Shown here: piece after piece, positions 50,905-62,297 of the stretch | How the letters are laid out: each line of letters starts with the position of its first letter | How positions within the stretch are numbered: position 1 is the stretch's first letter | Assembly (NCBI RefSeq): GCF_032854445.1 | Contig: NC_088297.1 | Location: 7,303,375 to 7,367,374, forward strand | DNA from: Liolophura sinensis | Lineage: Eukaryota > Mollusca > Polyplacophora > Chitonida > Chitonidae | Length of the DNA stretch: 64,000 nucleotides | Reading direction: 5' to 3' | Notes under the pieces: model-generated | Database searches by the model: none | What the model saw: the letters and a program-made list of their open reading frames with translations, nothing else | What the model was told of the DNA's origin: nothing | Translations under genes and position numbers: made by a program

Positions 50905-50961
50905 AATGAAAGATTATGGCGTAACGCCACATTGGCAATATTTCTGCCATATCGTGGCGAG
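50905..50961 (-). mobile_element. 5'-truncated LINE 3' end (57 bp) in copy 1
   Basis: GATTATGGCGTAACGCCACA followed by TTGGCAATATTTCTGCCATA and TCGTGGCG is the complement of the 3' end of the LINE at 1-2328 (about 2267-2315). TTTTTCTCAAAGAA before and ATTTTGTCAAAGAAG after suggest a ~13-bp target-site duplication. The insertion splits the second of two related units: unit A about 50650-50760, unit B about 50855-51030. Confidence 0.75.
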
Positions 50962-51407
50962 ATTTTGTCAAAGAAGCCTCAGCATGACTGTCGATGATTG
51001 GAAATTCTTCCAAAGATAATAGCGAAGCACCGACAGCATCCGTGTTGTTTTTTCTTTTCCTTTCTGTATCAGATTTACAGCCTTTTGTGTTTATTATATT
51101 TGTAGATGGATTTATTTTTTTCTTTGATCAGATTTTTTTTCAGAATACAGGAAGAGCGGCCCATTGTCAAGTTACCTTTATTTACAGTTTCATTCTAACT
51201 GTTCATGTAAATGCTTTGAAAATAGCAAAGTACAACACCAAGGCTTAGGCAGAATAAAGTTTTTAAAATGCAGTGAAGTTACACGAGTGTCACATGAAGG
51301 TCTTATATGCAGTGATGCAATTTATGAGACGTTACTGGCCCAGAATTACTCAATCTACAAAACTTACGGCACATGGACTATAACCAGAGCACCGACGACA
51401 GTGTGAC

Positions 51408-51439
51408 CCGGGGGTGGGGGTGGGGTGGGGGTGGGGGGT
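51408..51439 (+). other. G-rich tract with quadruplex potential
   Basis: Five G-runs of four to six, separated mostly by single T bases, lie in a 32-base stretch (GGGGGTGGGGGTGGGG then TGGGGGTGGGGGG). Four-tier quadruplexes are possible on the plus strand. Similar but less regular tracts occur at 17005-17040 and 43762-43793. Confidence 0.7.
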
Positions 51440-51896
51440 AAATGGTTACACATGTAACAGCTGAAATAATGCTTAAGCAGAATTTGGGCAAAAAAGGCAG
51501 CACTGTTACCTACAATTTACTGTGCGTCACGGGTCTTGAATATCTAAAATGCTCTGGAGTCATTGCTTTTAATCAACAATCTCTGGAAAACAACCCAAAG
51601 GGGCCAGGCCTCAGAAAACTTATGTTGTGTTGACATTAGGAAACATTTTTGGCTCTACGTGAATATAAGCGAGAAAAGGTGATCCAAACCAATATAATAA
51701 AAAACACTTAGAGAATTGGGAATAAAAATAGAGCATAACAGTGACAACGGTGTGACAGTTGACAAATAGTGTTTTTTAACGTGAGAATTTAAAAAGGTAC
51801 TGAAAAGTAGGTAGTTAATTTTAAAAAATGCGCTGATTGTAATGTATTAGATGTCACTGGTGTAGAATGACTCACACTTCTGTGTTCTCATCATAT

Positions 51897-52166
51897 GTAT
51901 TTATTTTATTTATTTGGTGTTTTACACCGTACTAAAGTAATATTTTATTGATACGACGGCGGCCAGCATTACGGTGGAAGGAAAGCGGGCAGAGCCCTGG
52001 GGAAACCCACGACAATCCACAGGTTACTGCAAGACCTTCCCACATACGGCCGAAAGGGAAGCCAGCGTGAGCTGGACTTGAACTCACAGCGACCGCACTG
52101 GTAAGAGAGACGCCTGGGTTATTACGCTGCTCATGTGCGCTAACCAACTAAGCCACGGAGGCCCCC
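51897..52166 (-). mobile_element. Family A SINE, near full length
   Basis: Tail TTTATTTTATTTATTTGG, body and head (CCAACTAAGCCACGGAGGCC on the plus strand) are intact. A near-perfect duplication CTCATCA(T/C)AT flanks it at 51887-51896 and 52167-52176. It lies in the spacer between the two duplicated blocks. Confidence 0.85.
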
Positions 52167-52430
52167 CTCATCACATTTAATATAATATCGTATTAACATA
52201 ATGCCAATGACAAAGGCCTCTAGTCCGCGTCCATTTAGAGCGGATTTTTCTGATCCGCCAAATTGGGTGGCTAAAGATAGAGCGGCTCGGTGAAGTACGC
52301 CGTAGGTGATCCGTATAAAAGCAAAAGATTCAATTGCCACTTTAGTTGGATTCTAGTTTCAGACATGACAGGAGCAAATTTGCGCTTTCTGTAGGCGATT
52401 CAAACGCTAAATGTACTGGTCGACGTATGT

Positions 52431-52776
52431 ATGGTTAGGGTTTTATGTCGTACTTAACAGTTTTTTCAGTCATATGACGGCAAAGAGTCATAAGGTATGT
52501 GTGAATGTACCGTGTCTTTTTGAGGGAAGACTAGTCCATGCCGACAAAGCGCTGGAGCCAGTGAAGTGCCATGCCAAAGTCATCAGATATGACACCTTAC
52601 CCAGTCACATTGTACTGACACCGGGCCAACCAGTCTTATGTCCTTGCTTTAGCTTCTCAGTGCTCAGTGCGAAGCAATTCAACAAGAAGTAAAGACTTTT
52701 ACATGACTAGACCCGGGTTTGATCCTAGGTCCCCCCGATTTCGAGGCGGACGCTCTAACCATTAGGCCACTGCAGC
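52431..52776 (-). mobile_element. Family B SINE, near full length
   Basis: The minus-strand head reads GTGGCCTAATGGTTAGAGCG (A-box type) and later GGATCAAACCCGGG (B-box type). The plus strand begins with the tail TTAGGGTTTTATGTCGTACT. This is the clearest tRNA-like head of family B in the window. Confidence 0.8.
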
Positions 52777-52894
52777 TATCCTGATTAACGTGAAAATGTA
52801 CGAAACGTTTGGTGAACAGAACCGAATGGCACTGACTCCGGTCTGCATATATACCCCAGTTTAACAACGGCTCCATTTCACAAGAGGAAAACAA

Positions 52895-53035
52895 TATGCA
52901 GGTTGCTGGCAAACCTTCCCACGTACAACGTGAGAAGAAGCCACCATTGACTGGACTGCAACTTCCATCGACAACATCGATGATAGGCTCCTGAGTCACT
53001 TTGCTGCGTTAGTGGCCTACTCACTCGGTTTCCTA
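52895..53035 (-). mobile_element. Family A SINE, old partial copy
   Basis: Recognisable phrases are GCAGGTTGCTGGCAAACCTT, CCCACGTACAACGTGAGAAG and GATAGGCTCCTGAGTCAC. It is more diverged than the other copies and ends about 120 bp before the second duplicated block. Confidence 0.65.
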
Positions 53036-54025
53036 TTATAATGGAGGTGGGTTAGTGACAAATTCAAAAGTTTTAAACGACTTATAGAAATGATTGTGAC
53101 AGCTAAGAATAGAGACGACACCCGCTCCCTATTACTGAGTTGGCAATTTTAGATAGACACGGTGGGAAGGCTGCGAAAACAGCTGATATAAAATTTTGCA
53201 TCGCTGCGAACTCATCGCCATCATGTCAAGATATCTCGAAGAGAGGGAAAATAAGTGTTTCACAGGCCTCTAAATACAACCTTATCAAAAGCGTGGGTGG
53301 AGTTTAGAGAACGAACATGATGTACAGAACAAAACCCAGATTAACTGAGCGGAAAATTGAGCACTAAATGCAAATAAGTAAATTTTGCCAGTTGATGGAC
53401 TTCCCGTTTTTTCCGTGTCGGGGTACCCTGATTGATAACAACAGTCAATAAGCTGACAAACGCGTCAATAATTTCTTTTTTATAACGTATCTGATGGTAA
53501 AGTGGTTTGCCTTCTTTGCTACACACCATACAAGTGTTGTTCGAGTTCGTGTCCACTTATAACTGCGCCCTTCGGTAAAGCGACACGTCACCGTTATGTA
53601 GTTTTAAAATGAAAAAAGTGACCCATATTTGACACTGGTGGGAAACACCTCGCATATTGTACACAAAAGATTTATCTATATTCAAGTAAAGTCATTAAAT
53701 CCTCAATAATTTACCCTGAGTATAGAATATGTAATTCATATTCCATTGAAACGTACATAGTATTTTGCTTAGATACTATTTCTTGTTTCCCTGTTGCTTA
53801 AAGCGAACGGTAAAAAAAGCTGACCATTTATACCATTGTCAACTTTATGGATGGAAGAAGTCTTAGCACACTTGACAAACCCACACCACATCTAGCCAGT
53901 CATGCAGCTTAAAGACGTAGTTACATAGTAATTTCTTTTAACTTTTAAAATGTACTAGTGACAGTGAAGAGTAATTTCAGTTTGAGCCTGACGTAGACCA
54001 GTCCTTGTACACTTTAAAGCTAACG

Positions 54026-55740
54026 ATGTCTAAGGTACACGTCTTCAGATTGTGTCACCTTTTAATTGCGTTTTTTCACCAAACGTGGTTCTGTATCTTA
54101 GGTCAATGGGGTCCAGTGAGCCCATACCCTCAACGCGCCATGTTTTCAGTGCGGGTTGGTCATTTCCTGACATCGTGTTGGCAATATTCCCGGTTTATAA
54201 AGATGCTTGGTCATTGTTCTGACTGGTCATCAACATGTTGAAAAACATGATATGATGATATGGATTAAACAAATTTCGGCAGACACCGTTAAACTTTGCG
54301 TTGTTTTCCGCGATCCGTCTAATTTTAAACAGAATTCATGCAGAATATACGAACAATTTTGAGTTATACTGCGTGCATTTCCTTCTAGTACCTCTATATA
54401 GTTACGAAAGTTAATGATCATGCAACTAAGGATATATATTCTTCATATATATCATTGCTGCTAATAGCAAGGCGCGAGATTTCACATTTTGAACGTGTAT
54501 GTGTATGTAACAAAACAATATATATTTTATGACTTTCGTCCTAAACTCTTTGTGATTTATTACATTCCTTACCGTTTCCACTCAGGAATATTTGTAAACT
54601 CCAGCCCATCATCATCTTGTAAATTATTCCGTGGTATTGATATGTTGTACTGGACACACTCAGAGCGACGTAGACAAGTAATTGATGGGGTAGTGATAAC
54701 ACTCTACCCTCCTGTCTGCTTACGTGCGAAAAATTATTGCTCTAATCTAAATCAGGCAAAATCTAAATTAGCTACGATGGTTCTTTATGACTTGACGTTC
54801 AACAAAAGAGGATACACCAAGTACTGTTCGGCCTGTGGACAGTATAATTTGACAGGGGAAATTTCAGCAATGCCTTTGGGTAAATATTTGTCATGCCATT
54901 AGCACGCTGTGCTCATTCATTTGAATGGATTCTACCCTGTACTCAACAACACATGAATAATTACTTAAATGACGGCCATCAAATGTGTAAGTTGAGAAAC
55001 CTAAATGTCATAAAGGAAACCGTTTCACGCAGACGGGTACCTGATGAACAAATGATTTTCAACATAAGCATTAAAGCATAGGCAAACGTACGTAGTTCCG
55101 TTTGAGTGTGTTGTGGACACATGGAGAGCGGTAAGTGTGCTCCTTTAGAGCAATCTCTTACTGAAGTACATAAATATCGGAGCTGCAAATCTCTTGTCAT
55201 TAGCATCATCCAGGATGTGTGAGAATATCAAACTTGAAATGAAAGCAGTCGGACTTCGGCAGCTGTAATTCATATCTGCTATGACTGTGATCACCAATAA
55301 CTGCTGGAGGGGAGTCTTATTCTAAGTATGAGAGGAAGACGAGAAAGAGAACGAGGCTTTTGGCGGTTACATATTTCGCGTACCCTAATACAGATCAACT
55401 GCTGACGTACACCACTTGGTAAAAAGTTATTAGCTAAACGTGCCTACGTGTACATGTATGTCCACGGGGTTGTCTTCGCATCACTGTTCATAAAAACCCG
55501 TACAAAATGAATAACATCAGTTACCCCCTTACCCATCCTGCCTACTCCTCTTTTGGCAACATCATCATGATTGTCTCTTTAGACATTGATTTTCACTTGT
55601 ATTTTGCTGCAGTTATTCTTTGTTTCCAAGACAATAACAATTGTCGGCTTCATGGGGAATGCACCTATAAACAAGCAGCAGACCTAACTGCTAACTGTTT
55701 CAACTGCTGGAGTAAGGAGTTTCAGGATATCCCTGCTTGA
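54026..55740 (+). CDS. Unrecognised secreted cysteine-rich protein, three exons
   Basis: I do not recognise this family. Exons 54026-54101, 54586-54879 and 55613-55740 join with GT-AG introns and matching phase 1 at both junctions: donor TTAG/gtcaat, acceptor tccactcag/GA, donor TTGG/gtaaat, acceptor ttttgctgcag/TT. The product is 165 residues. Residues 1-25 form a signal peptide (core LLIAFF). The rest has ten cysteines (37, 70, 77, 106, 109, 127, 134, 140, 152, 155), including two C-x2-C pairs, sequons at N30 and N113, and a basic RRR at 53-55 that could be a processing site. It has no membrane segment, so it is probably secreted and disulfide-bonded. Relative to copy 1 it lost 12 bases just before the second donor, keeping the frame. 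AATAAA lies at 56067-56072. The gene model is inferred from splice sites; no function can be given. Confidence 0.5.
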
Positions 55741-56838
55741 AAGCAATTGACAAACAACAAAAACGGGTAACGACAGTCAAATCAAAACATAATGTATTTG
55801 ATGGGAGGCGCTGTGAACATTCTATTGTGTGCATTTTTTTTCTTTTAACTTAAAAGAGCGACAAATATGATGCTGTTTCACCGATGCTAAATGCTTTAGT
55901 CGGGTATTTCTTCGTCTGTAGTTGTCTCTGGTAAATTACTGGAACAAAATGGTTACAGCGTCAACAAGAAGATAAGTATGTCAATGCCCACAAAAGATGC
56001 ATGAGGCAAAGTGACTAAAGGTTGTCCTAAACAAACCGGTTTCTATATATTTTACTTTCACCATCAAATAAATCTTCCTTAGACGTCAACTGCATATTGC
56101 CTCTGTTAACTCAAGAACAAGGTAGTACGATTGAGCAGGAAAAATAGATTCAGAACATCTAAATGTTAATGAGTATTCGTATAAAATTGCATCTGTCTCG
56201 CTTATAAAACAGGACCATCTCAAAAGATGCTGCTGAAATTTCACAGTGCTTACTGAATTCGTGAAAAAGCATGACTATCGCGCTCAAACATCCGGCTTTA
56301 GAGCAAAGTGGATTTCAAATTGTGTGCAACATTATTGGTTCACTGCGGTCGATATTGTAATAATTCAGTTTGGAATCCAGAGCACGGTCGGACAGGGTGC
56401 GGCTCTGCCGTGGCTGACAAACTAAAGCCAAGAATGTTTATGCAAATCTGTTTGTGCTATTTCAAAATTACATGTGTGATTTTGACTGTGGTAAGGACAT
56501 GTCCACTTGTTGTCATTTGATCACGTTTAGACAGGCTTTGTCAAACCAGATGACAGTGTTTTGAGCTAAACAAGGTTAAATGATTTCCAAGAAACATTTC
56601 GCAGATTTGTTTCGAGGAAGTTTTGTCAAAGAAGCCTCAGTGTGACTGTCGATGATTGGAAATCCTTCCAAAGATAATAGCGAAGCACTGACAGCATCCG
56701 TGTTGTTTTTTTCTTGTATTGTCTTTTTATTTCTGTACCATGTTAAATGTCTTTTGTAGCTGACAGTGTATTTTAAAACAGAGTTAAGTGATTTCCCAGA
56801 AATACTAGCAGATTTGCTTCGAGGAAGTTTTCTAAAAG

Positions 56839-56901
56839 AAATGAATGATCATGGCGTAACGCCACATTTGCAATATTTCTGTCATATTGTGGCGAGATTT
56901 T
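56839..56901 (-). mobile_element. 5'-truncated LINE 3' end in copy 2
   Basis: Same insertion as 50905-50961 in the other block: ATGGCGTAACGCCACATTTG, CAATATTTCTGTCATATTG. It is flanked by TTTTCTAAAAGAA and ATTTTGCCAAAGAA. Its presence at the same site in both copies means it was there before the 4-kb duplication. Confidence 0.75.
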
Positions 56902-57259
56902 GCCAAAGAACCCTCAGTATGACTGTCGATGATTGGAAATTCTTCCAAAGATAATAGCGGAGCACTGACAGCATCCGTGTTGTTTTTTCTTGTATTTTCT
57001 CTTCATTTCTGTGCCAGGTTTAATGTCCTTTGTTTCGATTCTGCATTTATTTGTCTATATTTATATAATGACTAATTTGTTTTTTCGATCAGAGTTTTAT
57101 CAGATTACAGAGTAAAACAGGAAGAGCGGCGTATTGTCAAGTTACCGTTATTTATCAAAGAAAAGCGATAATAATACTAATCGCCAGAAGATTAGTGGAG
57201 AATCAAAGAATAATACAAATCATTTTGTCCATTTATACACATGCAGTGTAGCTCCAAAA

Positions 57260-57680
57260 AAAAAAGGAAAGCTTAATTTTTTACTCATGTTTAATGTTCA
57301 GATTTGAAGTTGGTTGACAATTATATTAACCTGGAGAAGAGCCCTTAGAAATATCAATCCCTTCGTAAATAACCTCAGTAGCAGAAAATGGTGTTCTGGT
57401 CCAAGTGTACTTGTTAAACATTAACAACTTTTGAATGAAAGTTTTTAATTAATGATTATTAAATAATGTTAACTATTTCAGTAAAAGGTACGTTTGTAAT
57501 CAGTGATTGTACATCAAGGGTAATAAATCTATAGCCATTGTTAAACAGTTCTATGTGGATTTCCTCGATTTTCCGTTGCGAGGTGAGTAGCAATCAAAGA
57601 AATTTTTAAGGTGATTTTTAATAGCCAGCTGTTGAGAGAGTGGCTGTGTGGTGGTTGTGCGATTTTACATCTAAATGATG
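57260..57680 (-). pseudogene. Possible Penelope-like reverse transcriptase remnant
   Basis: On the minus strand around 57480-57530 the frame reads GYRFITLDVQSLITNVPFTE. This resembles the (V)SFDVxSLFTNVP block that opens the catalytic palm in Penelope-like reverse transcriptases. An upstream LNSW segment and a downstream IVNII segment also fit loosely. Stops and frame changes are frequent and no YADD-type motif was found. It could be a chance match. Confidence 0.3.
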
Positions 57681-57699
57681 GATAATTGTATTCAAATGT

Positions 57700-60084
57700 T
57701 ACTTTTTCACCCCAATGTGTATTTCATGTTCATAGTGGATAAGGCAACTAGTGCTGTAGGCAAATGTGGTCTGGTTTCTTTTATTTCTCTGTTTCAGACC
57801 CCACTCAAAATGGGGGGCTGGAAAATTTGTGCACTTTACTATGACGTTAATGCTTTATTCCAAACGACCTCATCTACTCATTCCTTCAACTACTTACATC
57901 CTAACTAGCATTTAAGACTAATTGTACTGGTCTTATATGTAACCTAAAGCTCTATCATGGTGAAGAGATAATTTATTTAATAACTTCATGTGCATGACAG
58001 ATATTTATTTACAAACCAATGGGATGGGAATTGCATTACATAAATTGCATGACATAAATTGCACGACGTGGTTTAGTTTGAATGGTTAGAAGAAACTCCA
58101 ATTTCCTAAATATCGCACATACCGGTGAAACATCTGTAACACATTGCTTGCCATGGAGAATCTCTACATTTCCTAGTGATTAAAAACCATAAAACTAGTT
58201 AAGAAATATAACAGTCCATCTTCACAACTGTACATGTAGTTCATCGAACCCATCCAACTCTATGTTTCTTAAATTTTATATAAGATTATCTGGGAGTCAG
58301 TTTCAGAGTGATATTTTTTTACATTTTTTGCGCTGGTTTTGTGAAACAGGAGAAAAATTGACAGAAAGTGTTCGTACACCTTTGCAAAATAAAAGTACAT
58401 CTAAAATACACAATTCTGTTAAAATGATTACTAAAAATGTGGTTATACAGTACATTTGGAAATTTTATGCAAGGTATGTCGGAAGCGCGTGTGAGAAGCT
58501 CGTATGTATGATTCTATTATGATTGCAGACCGACTGTTCCTTACTGACATGTGATCTTGTATTAAATAATGTTTCTATAACTGTTGATGTTATAATGGGC
58601 AACCGAACTTTGAACTTCACGTTGGACATTTATTGAGCGGAATTTTGTATGACCTGGGCGACATACAACGCGATAGACAAGCACTCGATTGGGAAAGAAC
58701 AGAATTGGCCCTTGCATGCAGAATAAAGAAACAATCACGGAATTAAAACAGACAACTGGCCTGGGCCTGAAAGTTGTCTGATAGTAGCAAGTGAATGAAC
58801 AGTATGAGTTTCTGTCTGGATTGAAATCAGTGTTTTCCTATATATTCCGAATGGTTGGCTATAACAATGATACTAAAACAGGGGTGTGTGAAAGTCACTA
58901 GGCTCTGGGAATATGAATTCTCTTGCCAAGAAAATTGGCAATGCCTGAGCGGTGGCACAGATGAATCTCAGAAATGAAAAGGAACGATGACTTTAGCACG
59001 TACATGTGCATACACTTTTAGAAAAATATGGGACATTAGTGGCCAAAGGCCACGTCAAAAAGATTAGTCTTTCTGGTACATATCTCGCTTTAATACCATT
59101 TCCCATTGGTTTGTAAATGGGTTTCTCCCCCAAGGCGTGATTAAGACCGACGCTATTGACGGTGCTTTCCCATTGATGTATGTCGGGTGGCAGCCTGCTG
59201 TATGCAATCATGGTTCATGCGGTTGTAGCGTATAGATACAGAGGCCATTTTTCTAGCGTCTTCCCGTCCTAAGGCATTTTTGGAGATATATGTCTTATGG
59301 AAACTTTGTCATCATGTAGCTTGTTCCAGTGGCGCCAATGGTTCAAACCAGCCCTTGCAAATGTTCGTACATATACGAGAGTGCGGCTTAATTAGTACGT
59401 GAAAAACAACACAGGCCATATAACGGCCTAAATGGGAAAAATCTGCCCATCGATTTTATTCAGCGAACTTCATTATTAGCAATTTGCTTCGGGTCAGCTC
59501 CTTGTGTTTCCTTGGAGGTGTCTAACGAGGTGCTCTACCAGGACGAAGCCATATGCTGTAAGGCGTGGGTGTCTATTTATGCTTTCGTGCTTTGTGAGGT
59601 TTGTGGAAGTATTTAGAATTTCCGCGCTTCTCCATTCCCTATAAACGTCACATTTGACGACTGAATAAATGTATTCTTATCTAAATACAAGCGGGAGGCA
59701 AAAATGGTTATTGCAATAACGTCTAATATCTGTCTTTCACAGTTACAATTTCGCCCTTAAAGCTCTTCTAAATGACAGAGTGCAGAGCGAAACCTGTTTG
59801 TTTGAAACAAATTAATTTGATCGCGTTATGTTTTGTGTGATTAGATTGGCCAGTCATTACTACGATCATATTAACTAAAGAAAATTCTTCCCATTTCTTC
59901 TTTAAAATTTTCTAAAAACCAGGTGGAAAACACGAACCAAGGGTAACATTGAAGAATGACGTCATACCTTAGAGTAGTTTTAATTATCTCGACCTGGTTA
60001 ACGGTCGAGAATAAAAAACAAAATATTGTACAAAACAGTGTTAACATCTGACATGGTCACTACAGTAAACACACTTAGAGTAAG
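57700..60084. other. No gene supported
   Basis: 2.4 kb of AT-rich sequence. Frames at 57675-57908, 58262-58522 and 58993-59211 lack motifs and phase-matched partners. Confidence 0.35.
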
Positions 60085-60295
60085 GAAACAGGATTGATTG
60101 ACCCAGTGTCAGCATAATGCGATTGGATGTGGTGTCATGTCTGGTGTCTTTGGCATCATACTTTAGTGGCTGCAGCACTTTGGCGGCATGGAATCTTCAG
60201 AAGAAGACGCAGTATATAATCACCTAACGCCTCCTCGTCGTCAAATGACGAAAAGTTATTAAATATGACGTAAAACCCTAAGCATAAACACATCT
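60085..60295 (+). mobile_element. SINE fragment sharing the family B tail
   Basis: The 3' end (CTCCTCGTCGTCAAATGACG, AAAAGTTATTAAATATGACG, TAAAACCC) matches the family B tail in plus orientation. The upstream part (GGTGTCATGTCTGGTGTC, GGCATCATACTTTAGTGG) is a different body. A related piece (GGCGTCATGTCAGGTGTC, ATTATGATACTTCG) lies at about 34588-34625. Confidence 0.6.
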
Positions 60296-61554
60296 CTTCA
60301 TTTATTAAGCATAGTTTGTAATGAATAAACAACTAGACGCGTTTCTAAACTGTAACAGATATGTGTTTAAGAACAAAACATTTAGTGTTAATGTGCAGTT
60401 TTGGGGCAGGATTTCGGAAACGCCAAGTCCCTTGTATGAAAAGGAGTCGAGAAAATTTAATTACGCATTTTGGTGACAAGTTGTATATAAGATATACCGC
60501 GATATTGAACCATACGAATTGAAAAGAGTAGGTCAGACAATTGAACCACAGTATACAATAGTTGTCATTCATTATTGCCACCAAGAACATTTTTCTTCTT
60601 AATAGGTATTTTATGTTTATGTAAGTTTGTGGAGGCTATTACTTATTTCGGTTTTATCACGGCTGAGTATACTTTGTAAAGGTTCCATGTTTATAGTGCT
60701 GTCTCACTAAAGCCACATTCTGTGTACTTTGCTTTCTAGGAAACTCCACGATGATAGAAAAAAGTAAGTTTCGCAGCTGGAACTGAAACTCTTGGACAAC
60801 TGGAGAGGTTGTTGGACATTTGGCATGAACTCTTGTTGAGATTGCCTTATACAGGGAAGCAAGACCGTCTTCTCAGTAAAGGCAGTGAAGTCGATGTTAT
60901 TTTAAGGTGCCTGTTTTCGACTGCCAAGACTTCCAGATCCTTGTTTAATACCCCATTGTTGGAGTGTTATTGAGAGTGATTTAAGTAAGAAGTCTTCTGT
61001 GGAAACGGAAACGGACTCAGCTATTTAGGGTCTGGAGTATAGCGGATGTAACTGTTCGCCTGTCTTTCCGTGGATGTCAAGGGCTGTCGCCATGGGAACT
61101 CTTTGCGGCATTAGTTGTGCCCAAAATAAAACATAACAAAGCACTGGTATCAACTATAAAGAGATCTTTATATTGCTGGCACCAGGGACCTAATTTGAAG
61201 TTTAGTGGTTTACAATTTATTGCCTTGTAGCGTTTGAACAGATATTGTACTGTATTTGTTTAAGAGAAAATTTAATATAACTGGGTTTGTTCGTGGTCAA
61301 TATAGCGTCAGTTCCTGTTGAGGAAAATTCCTGTGGCGTTTTCTTCTTTACATATCATTCGTGTGTCCTTTTCATGAGATTGCCTGTCGAGAGACTGGTC
61401 CCCATCAGTACCAAAGTATTTGGTCGATCGATCACATCTCAGATTTCTCGGGAAAAGTCACTAAACATTTGAACCTGTGCCTTATCGGACATAAGCCTGA
61501 TCGATCTGACCACCGGGGCATGGAGGGCCACATGGACTGGTCAGTTAACAGAAG
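60296..61554. other. No gene seen
   Basis: No exon, RNA or repeat could be supported. Confidence 0.4.
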
Positions 61555-61668
61555 TCACTCAACATGTTGCTGGTGTACGTATGACCGGAGAGGAAGCCAG
61601 CATGAGCTGGCCTTGAGCTCGAATCCACCGCATTGGCGAGGCTCCTGGGTTGCTGTACTGTGCTATCA
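61555..61668 (-). mobile_element. Family A SINE fragment
   Basis: Middle and head part only: GTTGCTGGTGTACGTATGAC, CGGAGAGGAAGCCAGCATGA, CCGCATTGGCGAGGCTCCTG. A 112-codon plus-strand frame across it is a by-product. Confidence 0.75.
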
Positions 61669-62297
61669 GACTACACCTCCCCGGAAAGAAGTGAAATAAT
61701 CAATACGTATGTGTCACTACGCATGCGTATGGAGAAAAGGTATTATTTTTCGGTTAGATCCTTTGATATTGCTAGTAGGTTTGATCTATGAGGTTTCAGA
61801 AATAAATCCTTTATATAGAATAAAAGGAGCTTTGGGTCTGCGAGCGTTTGAGAAGACCCACCATGCAGCATGGGGTTTCTAACCTTAAACAAGTGAATCC
61901 ACTGCAGCCTTATCAGAGTAAACAAGTCTTCCACACGAACTTACCACGGCATATTGATCTCTCTACCTCTACAGATCGGAATCTTTTTAAGACGGATGAA
62001 ACCAGCGAAGCACCCACAGGGGAGACATCCTATCCCTTTAAGGGAATTTCAACCACCTACGCACCTACACAATGTCAAGATTCCTTAGAACTTCCTGTGG
62101 TGTGCAAAATAAAATTGTTCTTTACAAGGCCAGAAAAAAGAAATTCTTGTGGTGTGCCACTTTAAAAAAAAGAGCGTTATCTCTGTAACAAGGAGTTTAA
62201 TTGGAGGTCGATTCGAAATTTTTTTGAAGAGGATATAATATCCACAGAATGTTCACGTGTTGCTAAAACAAAAATGAAACACAATCTTGCTTCATGT
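61669..62297. other. No gene supported
   Basis: A 105-codon plus-strand frame at 61848-62165 is rich in Thr, Ser and Pro. It has no recognised domain, signal peptide or matching splice sites, so it is left uncalled. Confidence 0.3.

Larger units (their letters stand above)
47205..51184. repeat. Direct ~4-kb duplication, copy 1
   Basis: This block aligns along its whole length, in the same orientation, to 53158-57157. Matching landmarks include GAACGAACATGATGT, GACACTGGTGGGAAACACCT, GGAGTTTCAGGATATCCCTG and GAAGAGCGGC at the right end. Roughly nine in ten bases agree by eye, with local indels: about 33 bp extra in copy 2 near 53485 and about 60 bp extra in copy 1 near 47790. Flanks diverge abruptly at both ends. 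Confidence 0.9.
53158..57157. repeat. Direct ~4-kb duplication, copy 2
   Basis: Counterpart of 47205-51184, from GGTGGGAAGGCTGCG to GTCAAGTTACCGTTATTTA. It carries the open version of the three-exon cysteine-rich gene and the same 57-bp LINE tail. The ~2-kb spacer between copies (51185-53157) consists largely of three SINEs. Confidence 0.9.

Noticed and set aside
56308-56520. Cysteine-containing 70-codon frame downstream of the three-exon gene
   Set aside because: The copy 1 equivalent has two stops, and the gene already ends at 55740; no splice link found.
61848-62165. 105-codon Thr/Ser/Pro-rich frame
   Set aside because: No recognisable domain and no splice sites of matching phase.
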